NCBI GenBank assembly: GCA_023436825.1
Contig: JAEZHS010000760.1
Location: 1-13,974, forward strand
Length of the DNA: 13,974 nt
Source: Pseudomonadota bacterium
GTDB taxonomy: Bacteria > Pseudomonadota > Alphaproteobacteria > Reyranellales > Reyranellaceae
Reading direction: 5' to 3'
Below, in pieces: positions 6,945-12,362 of this stretch. The translations under genes were made by a program, and so were the position numbers. A model generated the notes under the pieces. That model did not search any database. It saw nothing but the letters and a program-made list of their open reading frames with translations, and had not been told where the DNA came from. The stretch's first letter is position 1. Each line of letters opens with the position of its first letter.

Positions 6945-7927
6945 GAGCGGATGCCTTTGCTGCGCCGGCTATGCCGCGCCCGGGCGGGCCTCGGAGCTTC
7001 GGCGAGAGTTTGATCAGAACCACCAGGATCAGCGGCAGGAGGGTCGAGGAGCAGATCCTTGGGAACTTGGCAGTTGGGAGCCCCAGGTGGTGATCCCCAC
7101 GTGAAATGCCATGGCGCGCCTCTTCGCCAGATCGCGAGCCTCGTCTCCCACTTTGCGCGCTCTGGATCGGGTTTCGACGGCTGGAGACGATGTTGAGCCC
7201 CGGCTTGTCCTTGCCGAGCCTCATGCGCTGCAGAGGCCCCGGACAAGGTGCTAGCTCGTCGGTTGGTCGCCTTGCCACCCGGGATCGGGAGCAGCATCAC
7301 CGGTTCAGCGGTCGCCCCCTCAGATATGTTAGAAGAGTATGTTAGGGCGACACTCTGCGTCGCTACCCCGGCGACACTCTGCGTCGTATGGGGCTCTGAT
7401 TTGTCCCCATCCTCGGCAGATTTGTCCCCAGCCCATGCGACGCAGGATGTCGCTACCTCGGCAGATTTATCCCCATCCCAGACGACGCAGGATGTCGCTA
7501 CCTCGGCTGTTCGGGGGTGCGCGCTTTTAAAGAAAATCCAATACCGGACGCCGATTCTAGTGCCCTTACGGCTTCGCCTCTCCTCCTTGAGCAGGCAACC
7601 AGCATCAACGAGCTTGTCGACGTGCCTCTGAACGCTCCGGGGAGTGATCCCGAGCTCGCGTGCCAGGCGTCGCTGTCCGGGGAAGCATTCGCCAGTCTCG
7701 GTATTCCTGTACTTGCACAGCAGGGTCAGCACGTCGCGGGGGGTTATTCGTCCAAGGCGAGGGTTGAATAGCGGCAGCCACGGCACCAAAGCGTAAGTGC
7801 CCGGAACAGTGGCGAACATACCGCCTGCACGAGCCAGACTGATCGTTGCAGGCGAAGTAAAGCGACCTCGATCGGGTCCTCCGAATCGAGTTCCTTTAGC
7901 TGAGGGAGGAGGAGGGCGGCGCGGCAC
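6941..7927 (-). CDS. Winged helix-turn-helix protein, replication-initiator-like
   Basis: 328 residues from a GTG at 7927, supported by GAGG six bases upstream; an ATG at 7819 (residue 37) is the alternative. The conserved core runs from about 43 to 130: TYALVPWLPLFNPRLGRITP, ECFPGQRRLARELGITPRSV and QRHVDKLVDAGCLLKEERRS, a wHTH with a recognition helix near RSVQRHVDKL. This form is common in phage and plasmid replication or DnaA/O-like proteins. A low-complexity linker with EVATSC, GDKSAE and TTQSVAG repeats follows, then a C-terminal block WRRGAPWHFTWGSPPGAPNC with QVPKDLL and a basic tail. It starts 9 bp after the shortened relative at 7937-8152 and overlaps the next gene by 4 bases. DNA binding is likely; the exact role (initiator or regulator) is open. 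Confidence 0.75.
   Translation of the reverse strand: MPRRPPPPSAKGTRFGGPDRGRFTSPATISLARAGGMFATVPGTYALVPWLPLFNPRLGRITPRDVLTLLCKYRNTETGECFPGQRRLARELGITPRSVQRHVDKLVDAGCLLKEERRSRKGTRIGVRYWIFFKSAHPRTAEVATSCVVWDGDKSAEVATSCVAWAGDKSAEDGDKSEPHTTQSVAGVATQSVALTYSSNISEGATAEPVMLLPIPGGKATNRRASTLSGASAAHEARQGQAGAQHRLQPSKPDPERAKWETRLAIWRRGAPWHFTWGSPPGAPNCQVPKDLLLDPPAADPGGSDQTLAEAPRPARARHSRRSKGIRS
7347..7509 (-). repeat. Short tandem repeats encoding the linker of the winged-helix protein
   Basis: A 16-base unit at 7347 recurs at 7371 (24-bp spacing), and a unit of about 24 bases at 7438 recurs at 7483 (45-bp spacing). Both spacings are multiples of three and give the repeated VATQSVAG and GDKSAEVATSC-V-W peptides. 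These are low-complexity linker repeats, not a CRISPR array or iteron set that I can support. Confidence 0.75.
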
Positions 7928-7936
7928 TCAAAGCCT

Positions 7937-8152
7937 CTAGTGCACGACCAGGTAACCACAATCAGCCAACCGCCTTAGGCTGTGACGCACCCCTTTTTGT
8001 TGCAGAAAACTCTTCCTTTCCGCCTGCGAGACAACGCTGACGATGGAAAGCACTGCCAGCAATCGAAAGTCATCGTCTGTCAGTCGCCGATCGTGGATCG
8101 CGGCAGAAGGGATAACCGCGTAAGGGCCTTGGGGTGGACGGTGGCGCGGCAT
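7937..8152 (-). CDS. Shortened winged-helix protein, relative of the following gene
   Basis: 71 residues: MPRHRPPQGPYAVIPSAAIH, DRRLTDDDFRLLAVLSIVSV, then a short middle and VRHSLRRLADCGYLVVH. The N-terminal PYAVIP...D.RLT and the terminal RRLADCGYL match the start and end of the wHTH domain in the 6941-7927 protein (TYALVP...PRLG and DKLVDAGCL). About 15-20 residues around the first HTH helices are missing, with the frame kept. It is either a genuine mini-domain, perhaps a modulator of its neighbour, or a decayed copy. It begins 4 bp after the upstream gene ends and ends 9 bp before the next starts. Confidence 0.6.
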   Translation of the reverse strand: MPRHRPPQGPYAVIPSAAIHDRRLTDDDFRLLAVLSIVSVVSQAERKSFLQQKGVRHSLRRLADCGYLVVH

Positions 8153-8156
8153 CCGT

Positions 8157-8423
8157 CTAGCAGCGAGCGCTGCTCTCCTGTCGCGCAGCGGCGGCGCACA
8201 ACCATGCCGCGATCGACCGAGCTTCGCTCGCGCTGAACGATAGGCCCTCGGGGAAGCGTCCGTCGCCGCTCTGCCTCCAGAGAGAGATCCGGTTCGCGTC
8301 GACCGCGACGATCACTTCATCGCCACTCGGATCGACGGTGCAGGCAACTATCTCTTGCCCGCACACATTTTGCTGACGCGCTACAACTGTGACTTGCGCG
8401 CCGACGAATTCATCGTCATACAT
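8157..8423 (-). CDS. Small protein of unknown function in phage regulatory operon
   Basis: 88 residues from the ATG at 8423, chosen because AAAGG lies 8 bases upstream; an upstream GTG at 8510 would add 29 Lys-rich residues encoded partly by an A-run and lacks a clear binding site. The sequence alternates strands (VGAQVTVVARQQNVCGQEIV, DEVIVAVDANRISLWR) with a C-terminal Ala-rich helix (SASEARSIAAWLCAAAARQE). No domain is recognised. It is the second gene of the minus-strand operon after the AlpA-like gene, 100 bp downstream of it. Confidence 0.6.
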   Translation of the reverse strand: MYDDEFVGAQVTVVARQQNVCGQEIVACTVDPSGDEVIVAVDANRISLWRQSGDGRFPEGLSFSASEARSIAAWLCAAAARQESSARC

Positions 8424-8523
8424 CCTTTCATCCTTTATTCGGGTTGGGCGCTGTAGGTGTTTCTTGATCGACACTTGCGGCGCCCTTTTTTTTGGCTCCG
8501 TTAACAGCACGTACAGCGAGAAA

Positions 8524-8733
8524 CTATTCCCCCTTTAGCTTCCGCATGAATGGCACCGTGAGCACGCGGGTGCGACTGCCGAACGTCATGCTTGGAATCT
8601 CGCCACGCTGCACAGCGGCGTAGAACTGGCTACGGCCGACGCCGGTGATCTTGGCTGCCTCCCGAATCGACATAGTCAGGACAACCTGCTTCTGGGAGAT
8701 CATCTCGGGTTGGTCTTGATTGGCTTCGATCAT
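8524..8733 (-). CDS. AlpA/excisionase-type helix-turn-helix DNA-binding protein
   Basis: 69 residues. After a polar N-terminus, residues about 17-66 read VVLTMSIREAAKITGVGRSQ, then FYAAVQRGEIPSMTFGSRTR and VLTVPFMRKLKG. This is the HTH_17/AlpA form: a helix entering at REAAKITGVGRSQFY, the RGEIPS turn, and a wing that fixes the C-terminal helix. Proteins of this kind act as excisionases or as transcription regulators of prophage genes. It is the first gene of the minus-strand operon and is divergent from the ribbon-helix-helix gene at 8853, with 119 bp between that hold two similar 18-bp sites. No integrase is in view, so the regulator role is as likely as the excision role. Confidence 0.8.
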   Translation of the reverse strand: MIEANQDQPEMISQKQVVLTMSIREAAKITGVGRSQFYAAVQRGEIPSMTFGSRTRVLTVPFMRKLKGE

Positions 8734-8748
8734 GCTAATTAGGTCCCT

Positions 8749-8827
8749 TCTCGTGATCGATAGACGAAAAAGATGGTAAAACTTCCCACTTGCGTCGGAA
8801 AGGGGAATTTCTCACGATCTTTAGACG
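8749..8827. promoter_or_regulatory. Divergent intergenic region with two 18-bp direct repeats (candidate operators)
   Basis: TCTCGTGATCGATAGACG at 8749-8766 and TCTCACGATCTTTAGACG at 8810-8827 match at 14 of 18 positions and are 61 bp apart. They sit between two divergent DNA-binding protein genes, close to each gene's start, as expected for operators bound by the AlpA-like or the ribbon-helix-helix protein. No strong promoter hexamers are seen. Confidence 0.4.
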
Positions 8828-8852
8828 GTAGTTGCCCACAAGGATGTGAAAC

Positions 8853-9476
8853 ATGGCCAAACGCGGGAGACCGCCTAAGACACCAGAGCCGGGGGGCCGA
8901 AAGGTTTCGCTCGGCCTGAAGGTTACGCCTGGTATCAAGGCAAGGATCGACAGTGCGGCGAAACTTTCTGGACGGACGCAAAGCCAAGAGGCCGAGGTTC
9001 GGCTCGAAAGATCGTTCGAACGCCAAGACCTGCAAATGGATGTGCTGCGCACAGCATATGGCCCTGAAATAGCAGGCTTGTTGACGCTGATTGGCGACAC
9101 ATTGAACGAGGTCCTGATCGAGTGTGTTCTGAGTCAAAAAGCCGCGCGGCGGCCTAGCCAACTGCCTCCGATCAGCGACCCAGCAGTGCTTCAGAAAGCA
9201 ATAGGCGCGATCCATTGGCTTCTTGGAAAACTGCGCGAGAAGCTCCCGCCCGTTGATCCGAACGCTACGATCGGCGAGTCACGCCCAGGCGAGCGCGCAG
9301 CCCAACTCGTCTGGGAGGCTTTAGCTAGGCCACCTCGTCGATTGCGTGGCGAGGAGAAAGTCTTTGAGCAGGTTGAGCGGCACCTATCCGAGCAACGCGC
9401 GGCATTGGGTTCGCTGGCTCCAAAGGTCGATGTTGCATCCGACCCATGGACCTTGCGGAAGAAAGATTGGCGTTGA
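8853..9476 (+). CDS. Ribbon-helix-helix (Arc-like) DNA-binding protein
   Basis: 207 residues, ATG at 8853 with AAGGA about 9 bases upstream. The N-terminus MAKRGRPPKTPEPGGRKVSL has an AT-hook-like RGRPPK. It is followed by a beta strand and two helices, GLKVTPGIKARIDSAAKLSG and RTQSQEAEVRLERSF, which is the Arc/MetJ fold that binds DNA as a dimer through the strand. The remaining 140 residues are mostly helical, with a C-terminal amphipathic part (EEKVFEQVERHLSEQRAALG); such long tails often serve oligomerisation. It is the only plus-strand gene in the phage regulatory region and faces the AlpA-like gene, so mutual or self regulation from the shared intergenic region is likely (inference). 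It converges on the 9547-9780 gene. Confidence 0.8.
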   Translation: MAKRGRPPKTPEPGGRKVSLGLKVTPGIKARIDSAAKLSGRTQSQEAEVRLERSFERQDLQMDVLRTAYGPEIAGLLTLIGDTLNEVLIECVLSQKAARRPSQLPPISDPAVLQKAIGAIHWLLGKLREKLPPVDPNATIGESRPGERAAQLVWEALARPPRRLRGEEKVFEQVERHLSEQRAALGSLAPKVDVASDPWTLRKKDWR

Positions 9477-9546
9477 AGGTATCGGTTCGTCATCCCTCCA
9501 TTGAGGGCCGCGCAGGCTGCTGGCTCGCATGTCGTCACCCTGTTTT

Positions 9547-9780
9547 TTAGGCATCGTCGAAGGCCCAGAGGTCCGACGCGCAAGGGACGTTTTCGACGTA
9601 GGGCTTTACCCCTTCAGCATCGGACATGCGGCCTTCCCTGGTCAGCACGAAGCGCTGGCCAGTGCCTTCGATGCGCACCAGGATTGGCAGCCGCTGGTCG
9701 GGTTCGATGCCGACGACGCGCACCTGATGGTGCTCGGGCCCGGTCGTGCGCAGCGGCCGGGTCCAGTCGGTTGTCTTCAT
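9547..9780 (-). CDS. Small protein of unknown function, last gene of three-gene operon
   Basis: 77 residues: MKTTDWTRPLRTTGPEHHQV, RVVGIEPDQRLPILVRIEGT and QRFVLTREGRMSDAEGV. Alternating strands suggest a small beta fold; no signal peptide or membrane segment. Its ATG overlaps the end of the upstream gene (ATGA), so it is translationally coupled. It ends 70 bp from the convergent ribbon-helix-helix gene. Family not recognised. Confidence 0.6.
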   Translation of the reverse strand: MKTTDWTRPLRTTGPEHHQVRVVGIEPDQRLPILVRIEGTGQRFVLTREGRMSDAEGVKPYVENVPCASDLWAFDDA

Positions 9781-10253
9781 GGCTCCGCCTTGTCCGCCGG
9801 CGAGCGAAACTCTCGCGCCGTTTTGCCCTGATCTTCCCAGCGATCAGGCATGCGGGGCCAAGGGAGTGGCGATGTCCAATTCGGCTCGTCGTCGCCATTT
9901 AGCTCTTCGTCGACATCGGGTTCATCGTCGCCGTTCTCTTCCGCGCAGCCATCGTCCTCGCGATCCTGGTCCGGCTCGTGCTCGGCCAGGTCGGCCTCAA
10001 AGGCCGCGAGCTCGTCGACCAGCCAGGCCGGCAGCTCGACCTGCAGGACGCCGGCGATCTCCAGCACGTTGACGGCGGGCCGCACCTCGACCATGTGGCC
10101 GCGCTCGACGATGTAGCGCAGCAGGATCCGCTCGCCATGGTCGAGCCGGCGCGGACAGAGCAGCGACCCTTTCTCGTAGCCCGCCGCCTTGGCGATCGCG
10201 CCCTTGGGTTTCGGATAAGTCAGGGGCTTACGGATGGCGTGCGACACGGTCAC
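9777..10253 (-). CDS. Protein of unknown function with acidic linker
   Basis: 158 residues. The N-terminal 90 residues look folded (LLCPRRLDHGERILLRYIVE, RGHMVEVRPAVNVLEIAGVL, QVELPAWLVDELAAFEADLA). A highly acidic low-complexity stretch of about 35 residues follows (EPDQDREDDGCAEENGDDEP), then a Trp/Pro-rich tail with FRSPADKAEP. No catalytic motif is seen. The acidic stretch may mimic nucleic acid or simply be a linker. It is coupled by ATGA overlap to the genes on both sides, so the three proteins are probably made together. Confidence 0.65.
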   Translation of the reverse strand: MTVSHAIRKPLTYPKPKGAIAKAAGYEKGSLLCPRRLDHGERILLRYIVERGHMVEVRPAVNVLEIAGVLQVELPAWLVDELAAFEADLAEHEPDQDREDDGCAEENGDDEPDVDEELNGDDEPNWTSPLPWPRMPDRWEDQGKTAREFRSPADKAEP

Positions 10254-10678
10254 GCCTCCATCTGGCTGCGGACGTCGCGCAGCGCGCTTTCGAGCAATCG
10301 AAAATGCGTATGATTGAAAGGGTCATCCATCAACGCATGGACGATCGCCTGGAGCTTCAGTTCTACGCCGGCCAGGCTGGTGGCCAACGTGTCGATCACC
10401 GCATTTTCGGCGGCATAGAAGGAGTTTTGTGCATCATACCAATAGTCCGGCAACTCAGCCGCGGTGTCGACCTGCCGATCGACAACCTCAAAAGCTTTGC
10501 GCTGCCGCTGGCACTCGGCCCATGCCACCAACACGGGATCATCTGCTGGCTTATCGACGGCCGTTGCCGGCGCCGCCGGCGTCGAAGCAAGGACGGTGCT
10601 GGTGGCCAGCATCGGAAACAGCGAAAGGAAACGACGACGCGGCGGGCGAGCCGTGTTCGTGGCTGAAGACGTCGACAT
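10250..10678 (-). CDS. Putative Tat-exported protein of unknown function
   Basis: 142 residues, ATG at 10678 with GGAG 8 bases upstream. The N-terminus has PPRRRFLSLFPMLATSTVLA then STPAAPATA: a twin-arginine motif of the RRxFLS form, a weakly hydrophobic region and an AxA-type cleavage site, so export by the Tat system is likely. The mature part is helical (VLVAWAECQRQRKAFEVVDR, VIDTLATSLAGVELKLQAIV). Similar short proteins with an RRRFL start are known from alphaproteobacterial islands and prophages (recalled, not searched). It heads a three-gene operon and is preceded by a hairpin-rich leader. Function unknown. Confidence 0.65.
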   Translation of the reverse strand: MSTSSATNTARPPRRRFLSLFPMLATSTVLASTPAAPATAVDKPADDPVLVAWAECQRQRKAFEVVDRQVDTAAELPDYWYDAQNSFYAAENAVIDTLATSLAGVELKLQAIVHALMDDPFNHTHFRLLESALRDVRSQMEA

Positions 10679-10889
10679 TTGTTGCGCTCCAGAGAAGGCT
10701 TTCTAGGCCTCACCGGTGATCGGCACCGGCACCGGGAGCTAGAAACCGGCTCTGGACCGGCGGGCTTCTTCCCCTCACGGGTATTGTATCCGCCGCACTC
10801 CCGGCAAATCGCGGGCGCAAAAATACCGACAGCTTTCGGGGTCGGCATTCCGCCAGAGTCATGCTGTTTCTAGCAGCATCGATATGCTG
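10679..10889 (-). promoter_or_regulatory. Hairpin-rich leader of the 10678 operon with possible attenuator
   Basis: Read on the minus strand in order: three alternating 6-mers (10884-10889, 10874-10879, 10861-10866) let the middle one pair with either neighbour. Next comes a 5-bp stem at 10841-10845 with 10826-10830, followed by a U-rich run (10819-10824), a weak terminator form. Then two GC-rich hairpins, 10757-10760 with 10746-10749 and 10724-10729 with 10713-10718 (6 bp perfect), lie before the start codon. The arrangement suggests control by RNA structure. No leader peptide or promoter is firmly seen. Confidence 0.35.
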
Positions 10890-10927
10890 CGCCTGCCGGC
10901 CGACGTCGTCAAGGGCTAAGGTAGTTG

Positions 10928-10945
10928 GGTAGTGGTACAGTTTGA
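10928..10945 (+). repeat. Left terminal inverted repeat of the IS1-like element
   Basis: 18 bases, perfect complement of 11629-11646. Beyond position 18 the two ends diverge with only partial similarity. Confidence 0.85.
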
Positions 10946-10990
10946 CGGACGGCGCTGATCCGCTGCCTTTGACAAGCCGCCCTCACTATA

Positions 10991-11125
10991 AACTTCGTGC
11001 GCATTCACAAGACGCTTAAGATGACGCCTGCCATGGCCGCAGGCGTCACGCCCAAGCAGCTTTGGGAAATGGCCGATATGGTGAAAGTGCTGGAGGACTG
11101 GGAGGCAGAACAGCAAGCCGGGTGA
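10991..11125 (+). pseudogene. C-terminal remnant of IS1-family transposase
   Basis: Forty-four codons before a TGA: NFVRIHKTLKMTPAMAAGVT, PKQLWEMADMVKVLEDWEAE, QQAG. The NFVRIHKTL and TPAMAAGVT blocks are typical of the C-terminus of transposases annotated as IS1 family in alphaproteobacteria (recalled). In that family the preceding residues are usually His-Tyr; here CACTAT stands just upstream but one base out of frame, with an extra A in an A-run, so the reading frame also looks broken at that point. Only about 65 bp separate the remnant from the left inverted repeat, so the rest of the gene has been deleted. It cannot encode a working enzyme. Confidence 0.75.
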
Positions 11126-11153
11126 CTGGCGTTCAATTTTGGGGGATCGATCG

Positions 11154-11615
11154 ATGAAAACTATTGTGGAGAGCAATTGGGACCTGCTTTGCCCGGTGCC
11201 GTGCGACATCATAGAAGATGCTCTACACGCTTGTCGGGCTCACGGCCGCGTGGCCTTCGGTAGCCAAATGGTCGAAATGTTCTACGACCCTAAGACGCAA
11301 GAACAACTCATCAAAGAAGGTAGAGCGGTCTACATCTACGTGTCGAGCACCGGGGGCAAATTCGACAAGAAGAGTCTCACCCACTTCACCCCTGACAAGG
11401 TCACCTATATTGCTACTTACCTAAAATGGTCGGAAGCTGACGACAGGGGCAAACACAAGAATCCGGCCATCAGACCGAAAAGCGCGCTTACTGATACTGC
11501 GGTAATCGGGTTCTGGGAGGTCGCTGATTTACAACCACTGCCTAAGAGTAAGTACATTGGCTTAAGAGGCCACATCCCTAGGCATCCTGAATATTATCCC
11601 TTAAAGGTCTCGTAA
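11154..11615 (+). CDS. Passenger protein of the IS1-like element, possible PUA/EVE-like fold
   Basis: 153 residues, ATG at 11154 with a GGGGGAT ribosome binding site; an upstream TTG at 11139 is less likely. It starts 28 bp after the transposase remnant and ends 13 bp before the right inverted repeat, so it belongs to the element. Key segments are MKTIVESNWDLLCPVPCDII, EGRAVYIYVSSTGGKFDKKS, DKVTYIATYLKWSEADDRGK, and AIRPKSALTDTAVIGFWEVA followed by DLQPLP. The strand-rich core with a basic RPKSA turn and a FWEV-DL-PL ending recalls PUA-like (ASCH/EVE) domains, which bind RNA or modified bases; this is a weak resemblance by eye. There are no membrane segments or signal peptide. It could be an accessory transposition factor or an unrelated cargo gene. 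Confidence 0.75.
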   Translation: MKTIVESNWDLLCPVPCDIIEDALHACRAHGRVAFGSQMVEMFYDPKTQEQLIKEGRAVYIYVSSTGGKFDKKSLTHFTPDKVTYIATYLKWSEADDRGKHKNPAIRPKSALTDTAVIGFWEVADLQPLPKSKYIGLRGHIPRHPEYYPLKVS

Positions 11616-11628
11616 CTTCCGTCTGACA

Positions 11629-11646
11629 TCAAACTGTACCACTACC
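11629..11646 (-). repeat. Right terminal inverted repeat of the IS1-like element
   Basis: 18 bases, perfect complement of 10928-10945, lying 13 bp after the stop codon of the passenger gene. Confidence 0.85.
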
Positions 11647-11894
11647 GCTAGTTGGGTGGCACCTAGTTTCCTTCTACGCCCGGCGGTAGCGGAGGCACGG
11701 CGCGCCCTTGGGGCACGATCATCTGTCGACTTTCATGTCACGGCCAAGGCGCCAAAGTTTCCCGTGAAACACCCCTCGACCTGTCGGACTGGCAACGCGA
11801 AGGCGCGCCTAATTCCTGCCGGATTACCAAAAGCGATTGCTGTTGATTGTGACACCCGCAACGGTGGACGAACCGAAGGTTCATTCTCCACACT

Positions 11895-11914
11895 CTTCCC
11901 CTTGAGAGGGGAAG
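11895..11914 (+). promoter_or_regulatory. Perfect hairpin burying the ribosome binding site of the lipoprotein gene
   Basis: CTTCCCCT at 11895-11902 pairs perfectly with AGGGGAAG at 11907-11914 around a TGAG loop. The second arm holds the only purine-rich ribosome binding site for the ATG at 11920, five bases downstream. Folding would hide the site; an opening factor, heat or coupling would expose it. The region 11655-11894 upstream holds no gene that I can support. Confidence 0.55.
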
Positions 11915-11919
11915 TCCCA

Positions 11920-12339
11920 ATGAGAACTTCAATCGCAGTCGCGCTGTCATGTGCGCTGCTGACGGTCGGCTGCGCACCATCGCCCGATAGCATCGCGCCG
12001 TCCTATGTAAGCGAGATCCCGTATCGCAGTTGGACGTGCGATCAGCTCGGCGAGGAGAATGCACGGCTCAACCAGGCGCTGGCGACGGCATCAACGCAAC
12101 AGAGCAAAGCGCGCGAGAACGATACCGTCGGCATCATCCTCATAGGCTTGCCCGTAGGATCAATGTCCGGCCAGTCGATCGCACCACAGATCGCGCTGTA
12201 CAAAGGCCAGCTGGAGGCTGTGCATCGCGCGTCGATCCGCAACTCGTGCCCCGAGATGACGCGCATTCTGCCTGCAGCGCCGGCAGTAACGCCGGCAGGG
12301 CAGGCTACGCCAGCCGAAGTGAAGACAAGCGCTCGCTAG
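11920..12339 (+). CDS. Small lipoprotein
   Basis: 139 residues from the ATG at 11920, chosen because a signal peptide and a purine-rich site begin there; the open frame upstream is not signal-like. MRTSIAVALSCALLTVGCAP is a lipoprotein signal with the lipobox LTVGC, so Cys18 should be lipidated and the protein held in the membrane. The mature part has SEIPYRSWTCDQLGEENARL, a helical Gln/Ala-rich region, the segment GIILIGLPVGSMSGQSIAPQ which is mildly hydrophobic, then IALYKGQLEAVHRASIRNSC and an Ala/Pro tail. Two further Cys (in SWTC and RNSC) may form a disulfide. Short lipoproteins of this layout are frequent in alphaproteobacteria; function unknown. A GTG-started gene follows 23 bp later and is probably co-transcribed. 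Confidence 0.8.
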   Translation: MRTSIAVALSCALLTVGCAPSPDSIAPSYVSEIPYRSWTCDQLGEENARLNQALATASTQQSKARENDTVGIILIGLPVGSMSGQSIAPQIALYKGQLEAVHRASIRNSCPEMTRILPAAPAVTPAGQATPAEVKTSAR

Positions 12340-12362
12340 ATTGGTCTACGGTCGAGGTCACT

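Larger units (their letters stand above)
10928..11646 (+). mobile_element. IS1-family-derived non-autonomous element with passenger gene
   Basis: A 719-bp unit bounded by perfect 18-bp inverted repeats (GGTAGTGGTACAGTTTGA at the left, its complement at the right). The 8 bases outside the ends, GGTAGTTG at 10920-10927 and GCTAGTTG at 11647-11654, match at 7 of 8, like a target duplication. IS1 elements also begin GGTnnTG and make 8-9 bp duplications (known). Inside are the last 44 codons of a transposase and then an intact 153-codon gene. Most of the transposase is missing, so movement would need a transposase supplied in trans. Confidence 0.75.

Noticed and set aside
9477..9546. T-run between convergent genes as a terminator
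   Set aside because: The only nearby stem is short and interrupted and lies about 18 bases from the T-run, so a rho-independent terminator cannot be supported.
10396..10848. Minus-strand frame with CRECGG and CRC motifs, like a small zinc ribbon
   Set aside because: Past the first 30 codons it is Arg/Cys-rich nonsense overlapping the better-supported 10250-10678 gene in another frame, and its start lies in the hairpin-rich leader.
10873..10919. Short frame ending SIDMLRLPADVVKG as the tail of a gene interrupted by the IS element
   Set aside because: Only about 20 codons can be followed and no family is recognised; upstream it enters the hairpin-rich leader without coding character.
12030..12362. 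Extended N-terminus of the HEPN-like frame
   Set aside because: It overlaps the lipoprotein gene in another frame and is Arg-rich; the GTG at 12363 has a good ribosome binding site.
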